This document shows, piece after piece, positions 33,601-42,908 of a DNA stretch of 64,000 nucleotides. This stretch comes from Crotalaria pallida (lineage: Eukaryota > Streptophyta > Magnoliopsida > Fabales > Fabaceae): assembly GCA_037953625.1 (NCBI GenBank), contig CM075651.1, positions 128,678,501 through 128,742,500 on the forward strand, read 5' to 3'. A program made the position numbers and the translations under genes. Position 1 is the first letter of the stretch; every line of letters starts with the position of its first letter. The notes below the pieces were generated by a model. That model searched no databases. It saw nothing but the letters and a program-made list of their open reading frames with translations, and was not told the DNA's origin.

Positions 33601-36014
33601 TCCCGTTACCATTTATGGACCAAATGCTTGAAAGGTTAGCTGGGCATGCATACTACTGTTTTCTAGATGGATATAGTGGGTATAATCAAATTTGTGTAGA
33701 TCCCTTGGACCAGGAAAAAACTGCTTTTACTTGTCCCTTTGGAGTTTTCGCATACCGGAGAATGCCTTTTGGATTGTGTAATGCACCTGCTACTTTTCAG
33801 CGGTGCATGTTATCAATTTTCTCCGATATGGTTGAAAACTGCATAGAGGTTTTTATGGATGATTTTTCGGTCCATGGGAAATCTTTTGATGCATGTTTAG
33901 CTAACTTGGAAAGAGTTTTAAAAAGATGTGAAGAAACAAATTTGGTTCTTAACTGGGAAAAATGTCAATTCATGGTACGGGAAGGGATTGTTCTAGGCCA
34001 CCTGATCTCTGAAAAAGGCTTTGGGGTGGACAAAGCAAAAATTGAAGTTATTCAAAAGTTGCCACCCCCAGTGAATGTCAAAGGGGTTAGAAGTTTTCTT
34101 GGGCATGCCGGTTTTTACCGGAGGTTTATCAAAGATTTTTCAAAAATAGTCAAACCCCTTTGTAATTTACTGGAAAAAGATACCAAATTTAACTTTGATA
34201 GTAATTGTGTGAAAGCTTTCGAATTTTTAAAAGAAAAACTAGTGACAGCTCCTATTGTGGTCGCTCCTAAATGGGAGGAACCCTTTGAACTTATGTGTGA
34301 TGCGAGTGATTATGCAGTGGGAGCTGTACTAGGGCAAAGAATTAATAAAGTGTTTCACACAATTTACTATGCTAGTCGAGTATTGAATGATGCCCAAGTC
34401 AATTACTCGACTACTGAAAAAGAACTTTTAGCTGTGGTCTTTGCAATAGATAAGTTTAGGGCTTATTTGATAGGTTCTAAAGTGATTATATATACTGACC
34501 ATGCAGCTCTGAGGCACCTGTTAGCTAAAAAAGATGCTAAACCAAGGCTAATCAGGTGGATCTTGCTTTTGCAAGAGTTCGATGTTGAAATTAAGGACAA
34601 AAAGGGGGTAGAGAATGTAATAGCTGATCATCTGTCTAGGCTACCCCTAGAGACCATAGGTGCAGAAAGTGTAGTGCCTATAAGTGAGAACTTCCCTGAT
34701 GAACAGTTGTTTGCTCTATCCACACTCCCTTGGTATGCCGATTTGGCTAACTTTTTAGCAGCGAACATGATCCCCAGGGATATGATTTGGCAACAAAGAA
34801 AAAAACTTGCACATGATGCCAAGTTCTATTTTTGGGAGGATCCATTTTTGTTCAGGAGAAGTGTGGACGGAGTAATCCGTAGATGTGTGGCAGAGGAAGA
34901 AGTGAATGACATCCTTTGGCATTGTCACAATTCACCTAGTGCAGGACATCTTGGTAGTGATAAAACTGCTGCCAGGGTACTCCAATGTGGGTTTTATTGG
35001 CCCACAATTTTCAAGGATGCACGAAACTTTGTTTTGAGATGTGATAAATGCCAAAGGATGGGAACTATTTCTAGGAGGAATGAGATGCCACTCCAAGGTA
35101 TACTTGAGGTTGAAGTCTTTGATGTTTGGGGGATAGACTTTGTTGGTCCATTTCCTCCCTCTTACAACCATAAGTATATCTTGGTCGCGGTTGATTATGT
35201 GTCCAAGTGGGTGGAAGCAATCTCCACTCCCACCAATGATTCCAATGTTGTGGTAGAATTCCTTAGGAGGAACATTTTTAGTCGATTTGGAGTCCCAAGA
35301 GTTCTAACTAGTGATGGTGGGAGCCATTTTTGTAACAAAGTCATGGAGAAGGCTTTGGCCAAGTACGGAGTGCGACACAAAGTAGCTACTCCGTACCACC
35401 CACAGACTAGTGGTCAAGTCGAAGTTTCTAATAGATCTATAAAGAGGATTCTAGAGAAGACCGTTAGTACTTCTAGGCGAGACTGGGCTAGGAAGTTAGA
35501 TGATGCATTGTGGGCATATAGGACCGCGTTCAAAACTCCAATTGGCATGTCTCCATTTCAGGTTGTGTATGGTAAGAGTTGCCATTTGCCCGTTGAGTTA
35601 GTTCATAAGGCATTTTGGGCAACTCGATTTTTAAACATGGAAGCCAACCTGGCTGGCGAGAAGCGTTTGTTGCAGCTTAATGAACTTGAAGAGTTCAGGG
35701 AGCAGGCATACAACACTTCTCGTGATTTTAAAGCTAAAACCAAAAAATGGCATGACAATCGGATTTTGAATCGGAAGTTTGAACCTGGGCAACAAGTATT
35801 ACTGTTTAACTCTAGGCTTAAGTTTTTTCCAGGTAAGCTTAAGTCTAGGTGGTCCGGTCCTTTTCTGGTAGTGCAGGTTAGTCCATTCGGGGCAATTGAG
35901 ATCAAGAATGTGCAAACTGGTGCGCTTTTCAAAGTCAATGGACAGCGCCTGAAACACTACCATGGTGGTGAAATTGTGAGGAGTCCAATTCAAGTGGACC
36001 TCCGTGATCCTTAG
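30696..36014 (+). CDS. Athila gag-pol polyprotein (about 1772 aa), intact
   Basis: I chose the ATG at 30696; a second in-frame ATG at 30837 is possible. Domains in order: retrotransposon Gag (DFFKIQGATDEAIRLRMFPL, about residues 110-230), a CCHC-like knuckle (CDFCGGAHQNGSC), aspartic protease with DLGAS active site (ALCDLGASINLMPLSIF), and reverse transcriptase (VCIDYRKLNNATRKDHFPLP, catalytic FMDDFSV). Next come RNase H (LMCDASDYAVGAVLGQ) and integrase with an HHCC zinc region (HCHNSPSAGHLG ... CDKCQRM) and DDE core (IDFVGPFPP, TSDGGSHF, and a Glu in TSGQVEVSNRS). There is no stop or frameshift. The FMDDF active site and DLGAS protease fit Athila. Confidence 0.95.
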   Translation: MHLRSVGDKDSLLFDREIEKTAKANRKEARKARQQQTQTQNQNLELIMAEEPPPARTLADYAVVDPGNCATSITAPAVTAQNFEIKPAYIHLVQQNQFSGAPNEDPGDHVANFLSILDFFKIQGATDEAIRLRMFPLSLRDQAKSWLMSFSQGTFTDWDSLVRKFIDKYFPPARQARLRQELNAFTQQEGESLHEAWERYNQMLKKCPTHSMPDWMQIRSFYDGLRPSIKNMIDAAAGGSLDSKTVPEAKELIERMARNSSRTSERGVLKKDVVDMAQMQTLFTQNKEMQQQIASLTKQLGQVQLAAAVSGSSSSSSPPVTGLICDFCGGAHQNGSCGTDSSNSPGEQVNFVGGGAPPRSNFQNYPPGGYRNHPNFSWKSPALNPPQEKQGPAWEMAVEKLAKTTTGFVEETRQNFKNQGASIRNLEVQMGQMAKQLSERPQGTLPSDTIPNPKEQCKAVTLRSGKSYEEPKMVSDDSVEEILVQPGEPVVQPQVVQPDQGSVNVQKQDDVPRKVVDKVPFPQRFKKEETQKHFSKFMEVFRKLHINIPFAEALEQMPVYAKFMKELLSNKRKLSDTETVLLTEECSAIIQKKLPQKLKDPGSFTIPCNIGGHEIGRALCDLGASINLMPLSIFKRLGIGEVKPTMMCLQLADRTIKRPYGKVEDVLVKVDRFIFPADFVVLDMEEDTEIPLLLGRPFLATGRALIDVQLGELKLRVQDEEVSFNVYKSMKLPMTEEHCFRVDAIDSMVASVFSQTSHDDGLLGAVIHGECGEASVDAAVAQLEISDAYTGGKIKELRPQDKEERLEPELKPLPSSLRYEFLDNSKFFPIVINNDLTELEIDRLLRVLRNYKSVIGWSVSDLKGINPSFCMHKILLEENFRPVRQPQRRLNPTLQEVVRKEVVKLLDAGIIYPISDSAWVSPVQVVPKKGGLTVVKSENNELIPTRTVSGWRVCIDYRKLNNATRKDHFPLPFMDQMLERLAGHAYYCFLDGYSGYNQICVDPLDQEKTAFTCPFGVFAYRRMPFGLCNAPATFQRCMLSIFSDMVENCIEVFMDDFSVHGKSFDACLANLERVLKRCEETNLVLNWEKCQFMVREGIVLGHLISEKGFGVDKAKIEVIQKLPPPVNVKGVRSFLGHAGFYRRFIKDFSKIVKPLCNLLEKDTKFNFDSNCVKAFEFLKEKLVTAPIVVAPKWEEPFELMCDASDYAVGAVLGQRINKVFHTIYYASRVLNDAQVNYSTTEKELLAVVFAIDKFRAYLIGSKVIIYTDHAALRHLLAKKDAKPRLIRWILLLQEFDVEIKDKKGVENVIADHLSRLPLETIGAESVVPISENFPDEQLFALSTLPWYADLANFLAANMIPRDMIWQQRKKLAHDAKFYFWEDPFLFRRSVDGVIRRCVAEEEVNDILWHCHNSPSAGHLGSDKTAARVLQCGFYWPTIFKDARNFVLRCDKCQRMGTISRRNEMPLQGILEVEVFDVWGIDFVGPFPPSYNHKYILVAVDYVSKWVEAISTPTNDSNVVVEFLRRNIFSRFGVPRVLTSDGGSHFCNKVMEKALAKYGVRHKVATPYHPQTSGQVEVSNRSIKRILEKTVSTSRRDWARKLDDALWAYRTAFKTPIGMSPFQVVYGKSCHLPVELVHKAFWATRFLNMEANLAGEKRLLQLNELEEFREQAYNTSRDFKAKTKKWHDNRILNRKFEPGQQVLLFNSRLKFFPGKLKSRWSGPFLVVQVSPFGAIEIKNVQTGALFKVNGQRLKHYHGGEIVRSPIQVDLRDP

Positions 36015-36151
36015 TTTTCTGAGAGGGTCATCTGTCAGGCTCGGGACGTTAAACAAGCGCTGCTGGGAGGCACCCCAGTGGTAACTTTAGTGCTTTTTAT
36101 TTTCGTTTACGATGAGATTTTGTATATATTGTGTGTGTTGTGTTTTTATTT

Positions 36152-36203
36152 GTTGTAGTATAGTGGTAAGTATTCCCGCCTGTCACGCGGGTGACCCGGG
36201 TTC
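36152..36203 (+). pseudogene. tRNA-Asp(GUC)-derived fragment inside the Athila element
   Basis: About 52 nt match plant tRNA-Asp(GUC) from nucleotide 4 to the start of the T loop. They include the D-arm A-box-like TAGTATAGTGG, the anticodon loop CTGTCAC with GTC, and the beginning of the T arm (CCCGGGTTC). The T arm is then replaced by TCTTCTT and a 16 nt A run. The last quarter, the part that would pair with this element's own primer site, is missing. The match is from memory of plant tRNA-Asp. It cannot fold as a full tRNA and lacks a complete B box. Confidence 0.8.
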
Positions 36204-36224
36204 TCTTCTTAAAAAAAAAAAAAA

Positions 36225-36605
36225 AAGCTCAAGCGCGTCCAAGCGCGCTTAAGCGTGGCCTGCCACGTCAGCAAAGAAAAGTTGCATCACTGCAACTTGT
36301 AAAAACCAGGGGGGAACGCGTTCAAGCGTATTCTGAATCACGCTCAAGCGTGTTTTGTTGCGCTCAAGCGCGTGTTTTTGCGCCCAAGCGTGGTGGGGTG
36401 AGTGTTTAATTTTTGGGGTTTCAAATCCTGATGCAACTTATCAAAAACCAGGGGGGAACGCGCTCAAGCGCGTTTTCAACCGCGCTCAAGCGCGGTTCCT
36501 GACGCTCAAGCGGGGTGAAGCGTGGGGGTTGTTGACTAAAATGAGGGGTGCAAAGTGTTTAAAAACTCAAGTGCGCTTGAACGCGCTTAAGCGCGCTCAG
36601 GCGCA
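36225..36605 (+). promoter_or_regulatory. Internal cluster of CGCTCAAGCG inverted repeats upstream of the extra ORF
   Basis: At least ten copies of CGCTCAAGCG-like near-palindromes occur here, including AACCGCGCT-CA-AGCGCGGTT (36478-36497), AACGCGCT-CA-AGCGCGTT (36457-36474) and CACGCT-CA-AGCGTG (36339-36352). Two diverged direct copies of about 70 bp begin near 36292 and 36432. The cluster begins just after the tRNA-derived fragment and ends about 390 bp before the ORF at 36995. The same core is found in the LTRs. Confidence 0.6.
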
Positions 36606-36994
36606 ATTTAACAGCAGCAGCGATTTAACAGTTTGGCCAGCCTTCTTCTTCCCATTTCTTCTTCCTCCTCCTTCAAATCCTAATCCCTCTCCACCTAGGT
36701 TGTTCTGCCCAGCCACCTCCAGCTCTCCTCTCTTTCTTCATATTTCCTGCCTACAAGTTCTCTTCTCTTTCTCTTTTTGTTTTCTTTAGACCTCTCCAAG
36801 TACAATTCGAGTTCTTTATTTTTGGTCCTTTTTGTCCGATTTTGTATCCTCAATCTAGGTAAGTTTTTCCTTTTCTTTACTTCTTAGTGTGTTTTGTGTG
36901 ATTTTTAGGTAGTTATCTTTGTTTTAGGGTATTGTTTGTAGTGTTGTTAGTGTTGCACATTAGGTGTTCGATCAATTGTCCAAGTGAGTTCATC

Positions 36995-38191
36995 ATGTCT
37001 GGTAGTACCTTTAGGCAGTCAAAAAAGTCTAAGACCGATGCTTCTTCCTCTGGAGGTGGTCGTCGTCGGCAGTTTGAGGACCCCGAGGTCAAGGTCTTCT
37101 ATGACTCTCAGTGTAAGGAGAACCGAATTGTTCCTGAGACAAGCTTAGATAAGATAGAGGCCCTTCCCACTCGCTATATTGGCGAGAATGTCTTGTTTCA
37201 ACAATGGGAGTCTTTCTGTGTTGACCCTGATTATGTGTTCTGTGAGCCGGTTGTTTGGGAATTTTTCGCGCACGCGAGATATCGCGAGGTGCGAAACCCG
37301 GGCTGTCGGACATCTTGGGTCCGGGGTCATGAAGTTTCTTATTCTCCTGAGTCGATAGCGACGGTTTTGGGTATTCCTTACTATCCGGAGCCGTCCGACT
37401 TCTCTACCTACTACCACTCCCTCACAATAAACAACAATGACCATGACACCCTCAAAACCTCTCTTTTTAAGGCCGGTGCAGATTGGAATTATGGGCGTGG
37501 CGGTGCTATCAAGCACGTCACCGCCAAGAACCTCACCCCTCAGGCACGCTTCTGGGTGCGTTTTATTTCGCACAACATCTATCCCCAGTCGCACCAGACT
37601 GAGGTGAAGGTGCCGATCTTGCGCATTGCACATGCTATCCTTGAGCCAGTCCAGGTCGACGCAGCTTTGCTGATGTCTAATTTCATTCTTCATGTGGCCC
37701 GGGAGGAAAAACCTGGTTCTTTTGGTCTCCCGATGGTCATCCATCGCTTGTGTAGCTCAGCTGGGGTGTTCTTTAGGGACGAGGCGCGCACTTTGCGACG
37801 TTTGCCTCGGATGGACCGGGACACCTTTGATACTTATCATGCCATTTCTCTGGGGGTTGTTCCGGGTCGTGGTTCCCCACCTCCAGCTGCTGTTCCTCCG
37901 CCGACTGCTGCTCAAGCCGATATGCCCCCTAGGCAGCCTGCACCCCCTTCTGTGGACACTGGATGTCTTGTTGGTATAATGGCGCGGCTGTTGCGTCGTC
38001 AAAGCCGACAGACAGCTTATTTGAGGATGGAGCAGCGCCGTAATCAGGAGCGTGATGCTCAACTCCGGGCCATGGGAGAGCAGATGGCCATCCCGTTCCA
38101 CCTGCCTGCTTATACTGATCAGGAGTTGAACTTGTTGTCTACCTCTTCTTCTTCAGATGATGTGCAGGAGGCCGGGCAAAGTGGTAGCTAG
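36995..38191 (+). CDS. Athila extra ORF downstream of pol (398 aa), PF20167-like plant transposon protein
   Basis: The ATG at 36995 starts MSGSTFRQSKKSKTD; the frame is open further upstream but without an earlier ATG. The central domain (about residues 35-260) carries VVWEFFAHARYRE, WVRGHEVSYSPESIATVLGI, FISHNIYPQSHQ and LPMVIHRLC. These align in order with blocks of the copia ORF at 41724-42908. The C-terminus is Pro- then Gln/Arg-rich and ends in a Ser-rich tail. Such ORFs after pol in Athila/Tat elements are annotated as putative plant transposon protein (PF20167) and have no established function. A splice-donor-like AG/GTAAGT at 36858 could produce a subgenomic mRNA. Confidence 0.8.
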   Translation: MSGSTFRQSKKSKTDASSSGGGRRRQFEDPEVKVFYDSQCKENRIVPETSLDKIEALPTRYIGENVLFQQWESFCVDPDYVFCEPVVWEFFAHARYREVRNPGCRTSWVRGHEVSYSPESIATVLGIPYYPEPSDFSTYYHSLTINNNDHDTLKTSLFKAGADWNYGRGGAIKHVTAKNLTPQARFWVRFISHNIYPQSHQTEVKVPILRIAHAILEPVQVDAALLMSNFILHVAREEKPGSFGLPMVIHRLCSSAGVFFRDEARTLRRLPRMDRDTFDTYHAISLGVVPGRGSPPPAAVPPPTAAQADMPPRQPAPPSVDTGCLVGIMARLLRRQSRQTAYLRMEQRRNQERDAQLRAMGEQMAIPFHLPAYTDQELNLLSTSSSSDDVQEAGQSGS

Positions 38192-39814
38192 TTTGGTTTT
38201 CGAATGTTTTGTTAGGTTTGGGTGTTATTAGTTTTTCTTTTATTGGGGGTGTGGTTTTTGTGTATTTACTAGACTGCTGTTCTTATTAGCTTCGTAATTT
38301 CTATTTTATTTGGACATGTATTGGATTTCGTATTATGGTTACTTTATTTATCTTATTAGTATGTGTGGTGTTCTTTATTTTGTTCATATTAATATTGTGT
38401 TCTCTTCGTTGTATATATTTGTGTGGTGCTTTGGCATCCTTTGTTTTGATTTTGTACAGGTACCTAAGTTTGGGGGAGATGTCCCACTCCCATGTACAGG
38501 TTTCCTTTTGTATATCACGTTTGTGCATAATTTTTATTTTGCTTTTAACTTGTATCGATTTTTCTGTTTGCTTGAGGACAAGCCAACCCCTAAGTTTGGG
38601 GGAGGGTAACCAAAATAAAAATGAGGATTTTTGCTCATATCTTTTCCTGATTTGTTATTAGTGTGTCCTTGGCATGAGTCTGTAAAAATTTGACTTAGAA
38701 TAATGTTTGTGATAGGTATTCATATTTAGTACAGGGTTCTGATTTTATTTGCTTGGTATATCCTTTGTATCATATTGTGAATAATTTGTACAAATTCTTT
38801 AATTTGGTAACTTTTTGAAGAAATTGTTTAGTAATCCTGCCTGGTGAGTTTTGGGCCAAACACTCGCATAAAGGGGAATTTGTGTTGAATATATATGTGT
38901 ATCCCCTGAATTTTTCTTCTGTGAGTGTATTCTTCATTAGTATTCGATTCTAGAACTTGACTGTGGACCTTTACAAGATTGAGAAATGTTGCATGCATTG
39001 AAATGATTTAGGCAATTAGGTGTTTTTGTTGTGGCCTTCAGACTTTGTTAATAATTGGTTTTTGGTATGTCCCTAGTTGTCCATTTTGAGCCTAGAAATG
39101 TGAATAAGTGTTTTTGGTACCCTTGTGAATATTGTATATTGTAGTGTGGTGAGTACCTCTGGGCTTGGATGGATACTAGTTGGTTTTTAGTAGATTTTTG
39201 AAAACAAAGGGGTTCTCTTCCTAAAAAAAAAAAAAAAAAAAATCCAAGTTTGTTCATACTTGTAAATATAAAAAAAAAAGAAGGGAAGAGAACAACTTGT
39301 AAAAAGAAAAAATGTTGGAAGAAGTGGAATTTTGGATTGTTCTATTATGTGAAAGATTTTGAGTTCATCCAAGTTCCTAAAAAGGGGTATGTTTTAATTT
39401 TTAAACCTTAGTTTTTATCCCTTTCTTCTTTTATCCTACCATTGTAGATAAACCTTGGCCCCATTACAACCAGTGAAGACCTATTGATTTTTGCATGTTT
39501 CATTTAGTTCAGTGGAGTTGTAGGTCCGCAGTCAAGCTTATGGTAATTGTTGCTTTTGAATGAATGTGAGTGCTTATTGCTGAACCATACACATGAGGGA
39601 ATTTGTGAGTGTTGAGTGTGTACTAATTTTTTTTTTCTTCACCTAGTTACCTTATTAATTGATTTGTGAATTTGTAAATAATTTGTGAAAAGGGTGTCCT
39701 GAGTAGGTAGTTAGAATTTTGTATTAGCTGTCTATATCTTGATTAGGGATTGTTCTTAGTTTTGATTTTTATTTACTTTTGCCTGGGACATGCAAAATGT
39801 TAAGTTTGGGGGAG
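38192..39814 (+). other. Athila 3' noncoding region with three polypurine-like motifs
   Basis: AAGTTTGGGGGAG occurs exactly at 38466-38478, 38592-38604 and 39802-39814; only the last abuts the LTR. The rest is T-rich with A runs (for example 39222-39242) and no supported gene. Confidence 0.75.
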
Positions 39815-41160
39815 TGATTTGGGCCAGGAAGTGATGATTTTGATATATTTTTGGGCCCTTTTCCTTAGTGCTTTGTTTTGTTTCTCAACAAATAGATTAA
39901 TTTTTAGGAGTTTTTAGCAAAATATTTGTATAGATAATTTATTTGTATTTTAATTTTAGTTTTTGTTGAATTTCAGATTATTTGGGCCAAATCAGCTGAA
40001 GAGGGGCATTGGTGAAAAAAAAAAGCCCAAGCTGAGAAGAAGATTTTGGGCCAAACAGCCCATTTCAGCGAACCGCGCTTGAGCGTGGAAAAAGCGCGCT
40101 CAAGCGCGCTTGGATCAGATGGCCACGTGGCGGTAGCAGAGGGGTCAGTTGACCCAGATTTCAACAGACACGCGCTCAGGCGTGTCTAATCGCGCTCAAG
40201 CGCGTGTGGTTTTTGCAATAAAAATTGGGGTCTGTGACCCAATTCCAGGCGTTTTGATCAGCTGCAGTTACTTAATAACTCGATTTTCATTTTGTGGGGA
40301 TTATTATTTTTATTTTTTTTTGGGATGGTGGCACGAATTCCTTCTCTTACACAGCATATTTTCTTCATCTTCTTGAGCAAGAACAACAAAAACTCAAGGC
40401 TTTCAAGGTGTGGTTTTGTAAAGAGTTTGAAACTTGATATTTGGTATGTGAATTTTTCCAAGTTTGCATCTTAATTTCTTGTTTTTGACTATGAGATCTT
40501 AAGACTCATTTGGGAATGAAGAATTGTTATGTGTGTTTGTCATATATTTGATTTTGTCTATTGTTAATTGTTATATTTTGTACTTACATCTGGTTTAATT
40601 GTCGTGTATATTTAGACGTAAATATACGATAGGATTATTGTCCGATAGGTATATTAGACAATAAACTGCCTGTGGATGTAAGTTATGCAATTGTGTAGGG
40701 ATAGGTATATTGCCTGCAAATTGTATGATTTAATTTATTTTTGACTGAGCAAATATTTTATGGTTAGAAATTTAAGGCTTTGCTCGAGGTATCGAGGAAG
40801 ATTTATTTTTAACAAACTAGAATAATTTAAGGTATTAAATTATTCTTGATTTTGCAAAAATAATCCAAAAGGTGACAATTGATTTAATAGTTTAAATTAA
40901 TATTTGAGAACCGGTAACGACAATTCATTCCCGACTTTACGAAACTGCACCACCCCTTTATTTTCCACACTCGCACTTTATTTATTTATTTGTTTAATTT
41001 TATTTTAAACGCGATATTTTTTCCAAGTTAATATCATTTTTATGCGCGTAACTTTATTTATTGAACTTTTTAATTGAAATCATTACTCTCGGTGGAACGA
41101 CTCGGTCTTACCGATTTTACATTACTTGAGCGACCTGGTATACTTGCCAGTGAGTGAACA
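39815..41160 (+). repeat. 3' LTR of the Athila element
   Basis: It matches 29173-30518 base for base except for one visible substitution. The polypurine tract AAGTTTGGGGGAG (39802-39814) abuts it. Confidence 0.93.
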
Positions 41161-41170
41161 GAATCCTACA

Positions 41171-41723
41171 AACTCCCCCTTTTTGATGATGACAAACCTC
41201 CTTTACAAATAAGCACTAAGTTTTAACATACTCCCCCTAAATGTAAAACACCTAGGAAAAATATAATAAAACTTAACCTACAAGAACAACATCAACAAAA
41301 TATTCTCCCCCTTTTGGCATCATTAAAAAGATAAAAAAAAATTGAGAAAAGTCCTTTGCCAAAAGTTGAAGGTAAGTAGTTCACAATGATATATAAAAAA
41401 AATTACAATAAAGACAATACCAAAATAAACCACAATAGTGCCACAACGAATATAAACGCAAAACGAATATAGCACCATAATCCATAATATCAGAGTATCA
41501 TACTATGCAGCAAATCATAGTGTAAAGCAAAAAGACATCAACCATAGCAAATAATCAAACGAAACTAACCAATCTAGACCATACACAAGGTCCTAAAACA
41601 TAGTAGCAACAGAGTCATAAACATGAAACAGAAACATAAACATAACATAATCAGAAATATGCATATGAAACATGAAACAGAAATCAAGCAGCAAAACATC
41701 ATCAGCATCCACAGGTCTAGGAA
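41171..41723 (-). other. 3' noncoding region of the SIRE copia with polypurine tract
   Basis: The polypurine tract (plus-strand AACTCCCCCTTTTT) lies at 41171-41184 directly inside the LTR. Further CTCCCCCT blocks occur at about 41231 and 41303, the latter followed by TTGGCATCATTAAAAAG. The rest is A-rich and has no gene. Confidence 0.75.
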
Positions 41724-42908
41724 TCAGGTGGAGGAGGAGGGAAATGGTGAGAAAAGAGGCCAGACATATAATCCATTAAACGATGCTCCATGGCAATATT
41801 CTTCACATCCTGTCTCATCTCCAACTGAGTGAGCATTGATGTGTTCAACCAATGACTCATGAGCAGCCTGTGCATCAAATGGAGTACCAAGATTGTCCAA
41901 ATTGATATAGTCCTCAACACGATCAGAATTCATCGGATCAGTAGAAGAAGGAGGAGCAGAAGAAGATGCACCAGCCCTATCATCAAGTAAAGTCCTTTTC
42001 CTAGAACCCGAAGCTCTTGTAGTCTTTGCAGCTTCAATCATTTCCTTAATCTGTGATTTCCATAACCAAGTGCGACTTTCCCTATGCCAAGCAATTTTCA
42101 TATAACTAATGTGTGAATCATTAAGACACCAGTTATTTTTCTTTTCCGTCACAGCTGGCTCATCATCAGGGATTGGAACACGATAATACCTCATAATCTT
42201 GGTAACATGCATAGGATATGGCAAGAATTGAGTAGGAGGAGATTGAGCAGCAGCTTCCATACGAGCTAAAAACATTTTATTCCAATTCATCTCATATCTC
42301 TTTTTGATCCCATGAAACAAAATAAGATCATCATCTCCCAATTGTGCATAATTTTGATTACATTTCGGAATCAAACAATAAGAAACAATGTACATGAGCA
42401 CTCTATCCACAACATGCAAAGGTGATACAGTTCTAGTAGACCTATCACTCCAAGATTCACCAGTACGCAACAAATCAGTATAAATCTTATTAGTATCCAC
42501 ATCCAAATCCAGACAGTCATCATCACCAATAAAAGTTCCCTTGTTTTCTAAACCAAACAACATTGACAAAACTTCAGGCTTTATAACAAAATGATGTCCT
42601 CTAACCATTGTTTGATACTCACCATCTAGCTTAGTAAAATTCTGATAAAATTGTCTGACAAGCCTAGGGTAATAATGAGTCTCAAATTCTAAAAACCTCT
42701 TCAAATTCTGAAATTCTAAATCCTCTACAAATGGAAATTGCTCCTTATGCAACCAAGCAAATTTAACATACCGTGTAAGACCAAAAGAGCGATTGATAAA
42801 TGTCGGTTCCCGCAAGTCTCGGTTGATTCCAGAAAACCAGGGGTCGTTACGGCTTGCTCCTTGCTTTGCTTTCTTTCTAGGAGGTTGGGATAGTGAGGAA
42901 GAAGCCAT
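41724..42908 (-). CDS. Extra ORF downstream of copia pol (394 aa), PF20167-like plant transposon protein
   Basis: This intact frame starts MASSSLSQPPRKKAKQG, with a basic, nuclear-localisation-like patch. The central domain (about residues 40-260) includes LVRQFYQNF and MVRGHHFVIKPEVLSMLFGL, later IVSYCLIPKCNQ and a QFLPYPMHVTKIM block. The C-terminus is low complexity. The spaced VRGH, PE and G pattern also occurs in the extra ORF of the Athila element (36995-38191), in the same order and at similar length. I place both in the putative plant transposon protein family (PF20167) by pattern memory. Function is unknown. SIRE elements are better known for an env-like ORF here, and I see no signal peptide or membrane segment. 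Confidence 0.7.
   Translation of the reverse strand: MASSSLSQPPRKKAKQGASRNDPWFSGINRDLREPTFINRSFGLTRYVKFAWLHKEQFPFVEDLEFQNLKRFLEFETHYYPRLVRQFYQNFTKLDGEYQTMVRGHHFVIKPEVLSMLFGLENKGTFIGDDDCLDLDVDTNKIYTDLLRTGESWSDRSTRTVSPLHVVDRVLMYIVSYCLIPKCNQNYAQLGDDDLILFHGIKKRYEMNWNKMFLARMEAAAQSPPTQFLPYPMHVTKIMRYYRVPIPDDEPAVTEKKNNWCLNDSHISYMKIAWHRESRTWLWKSQIKEMIEAAKTTRASGSRKRTLLDDRAGASSSAPPSSTDPMNSDRVEDYINLDNLGTPFDAQAAHESLVEHINAHSVGDETGCEEYCHGASFNGLYVWPLFSPFPSSST

Larger units (their letters stand above)
29173..41160 (+). mobile_element. Complete Athila-type Ty3/gypsy retrotransposon (11,988 bp)
   Basis: Two 1346 bp LTRs (29173-30518 and 39815-41160) start TGATTTGGGCC and end AGTGAACA. They differ at one position that I can see (near 29246/39888). 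GAATC flanks the element at 29168-29172 and 41161-41165. Inside are a tRNA-Asp primer site, an open gag-pol, a tRNA-Asp-derived fragment, a palindrome cluster, an extra ORF and a polypurine tract. Near-identical LTRs and an unbroken gag-pol make it a candidate for recent autonomous activity. Confidence 0.95.

Noticed and set aside
36152..36203. Intact tRNA-Asp gene
   Set aside because: The T arm and 3' acceptor strand are missing, so it cannot fold or be charged.
37145..37744. 199-codon minus-strand ORF opposite the Athila extra ORF
   Set aside because: It is the antisense shadow of the 36995-38191 frame and shows no recognisable domain.
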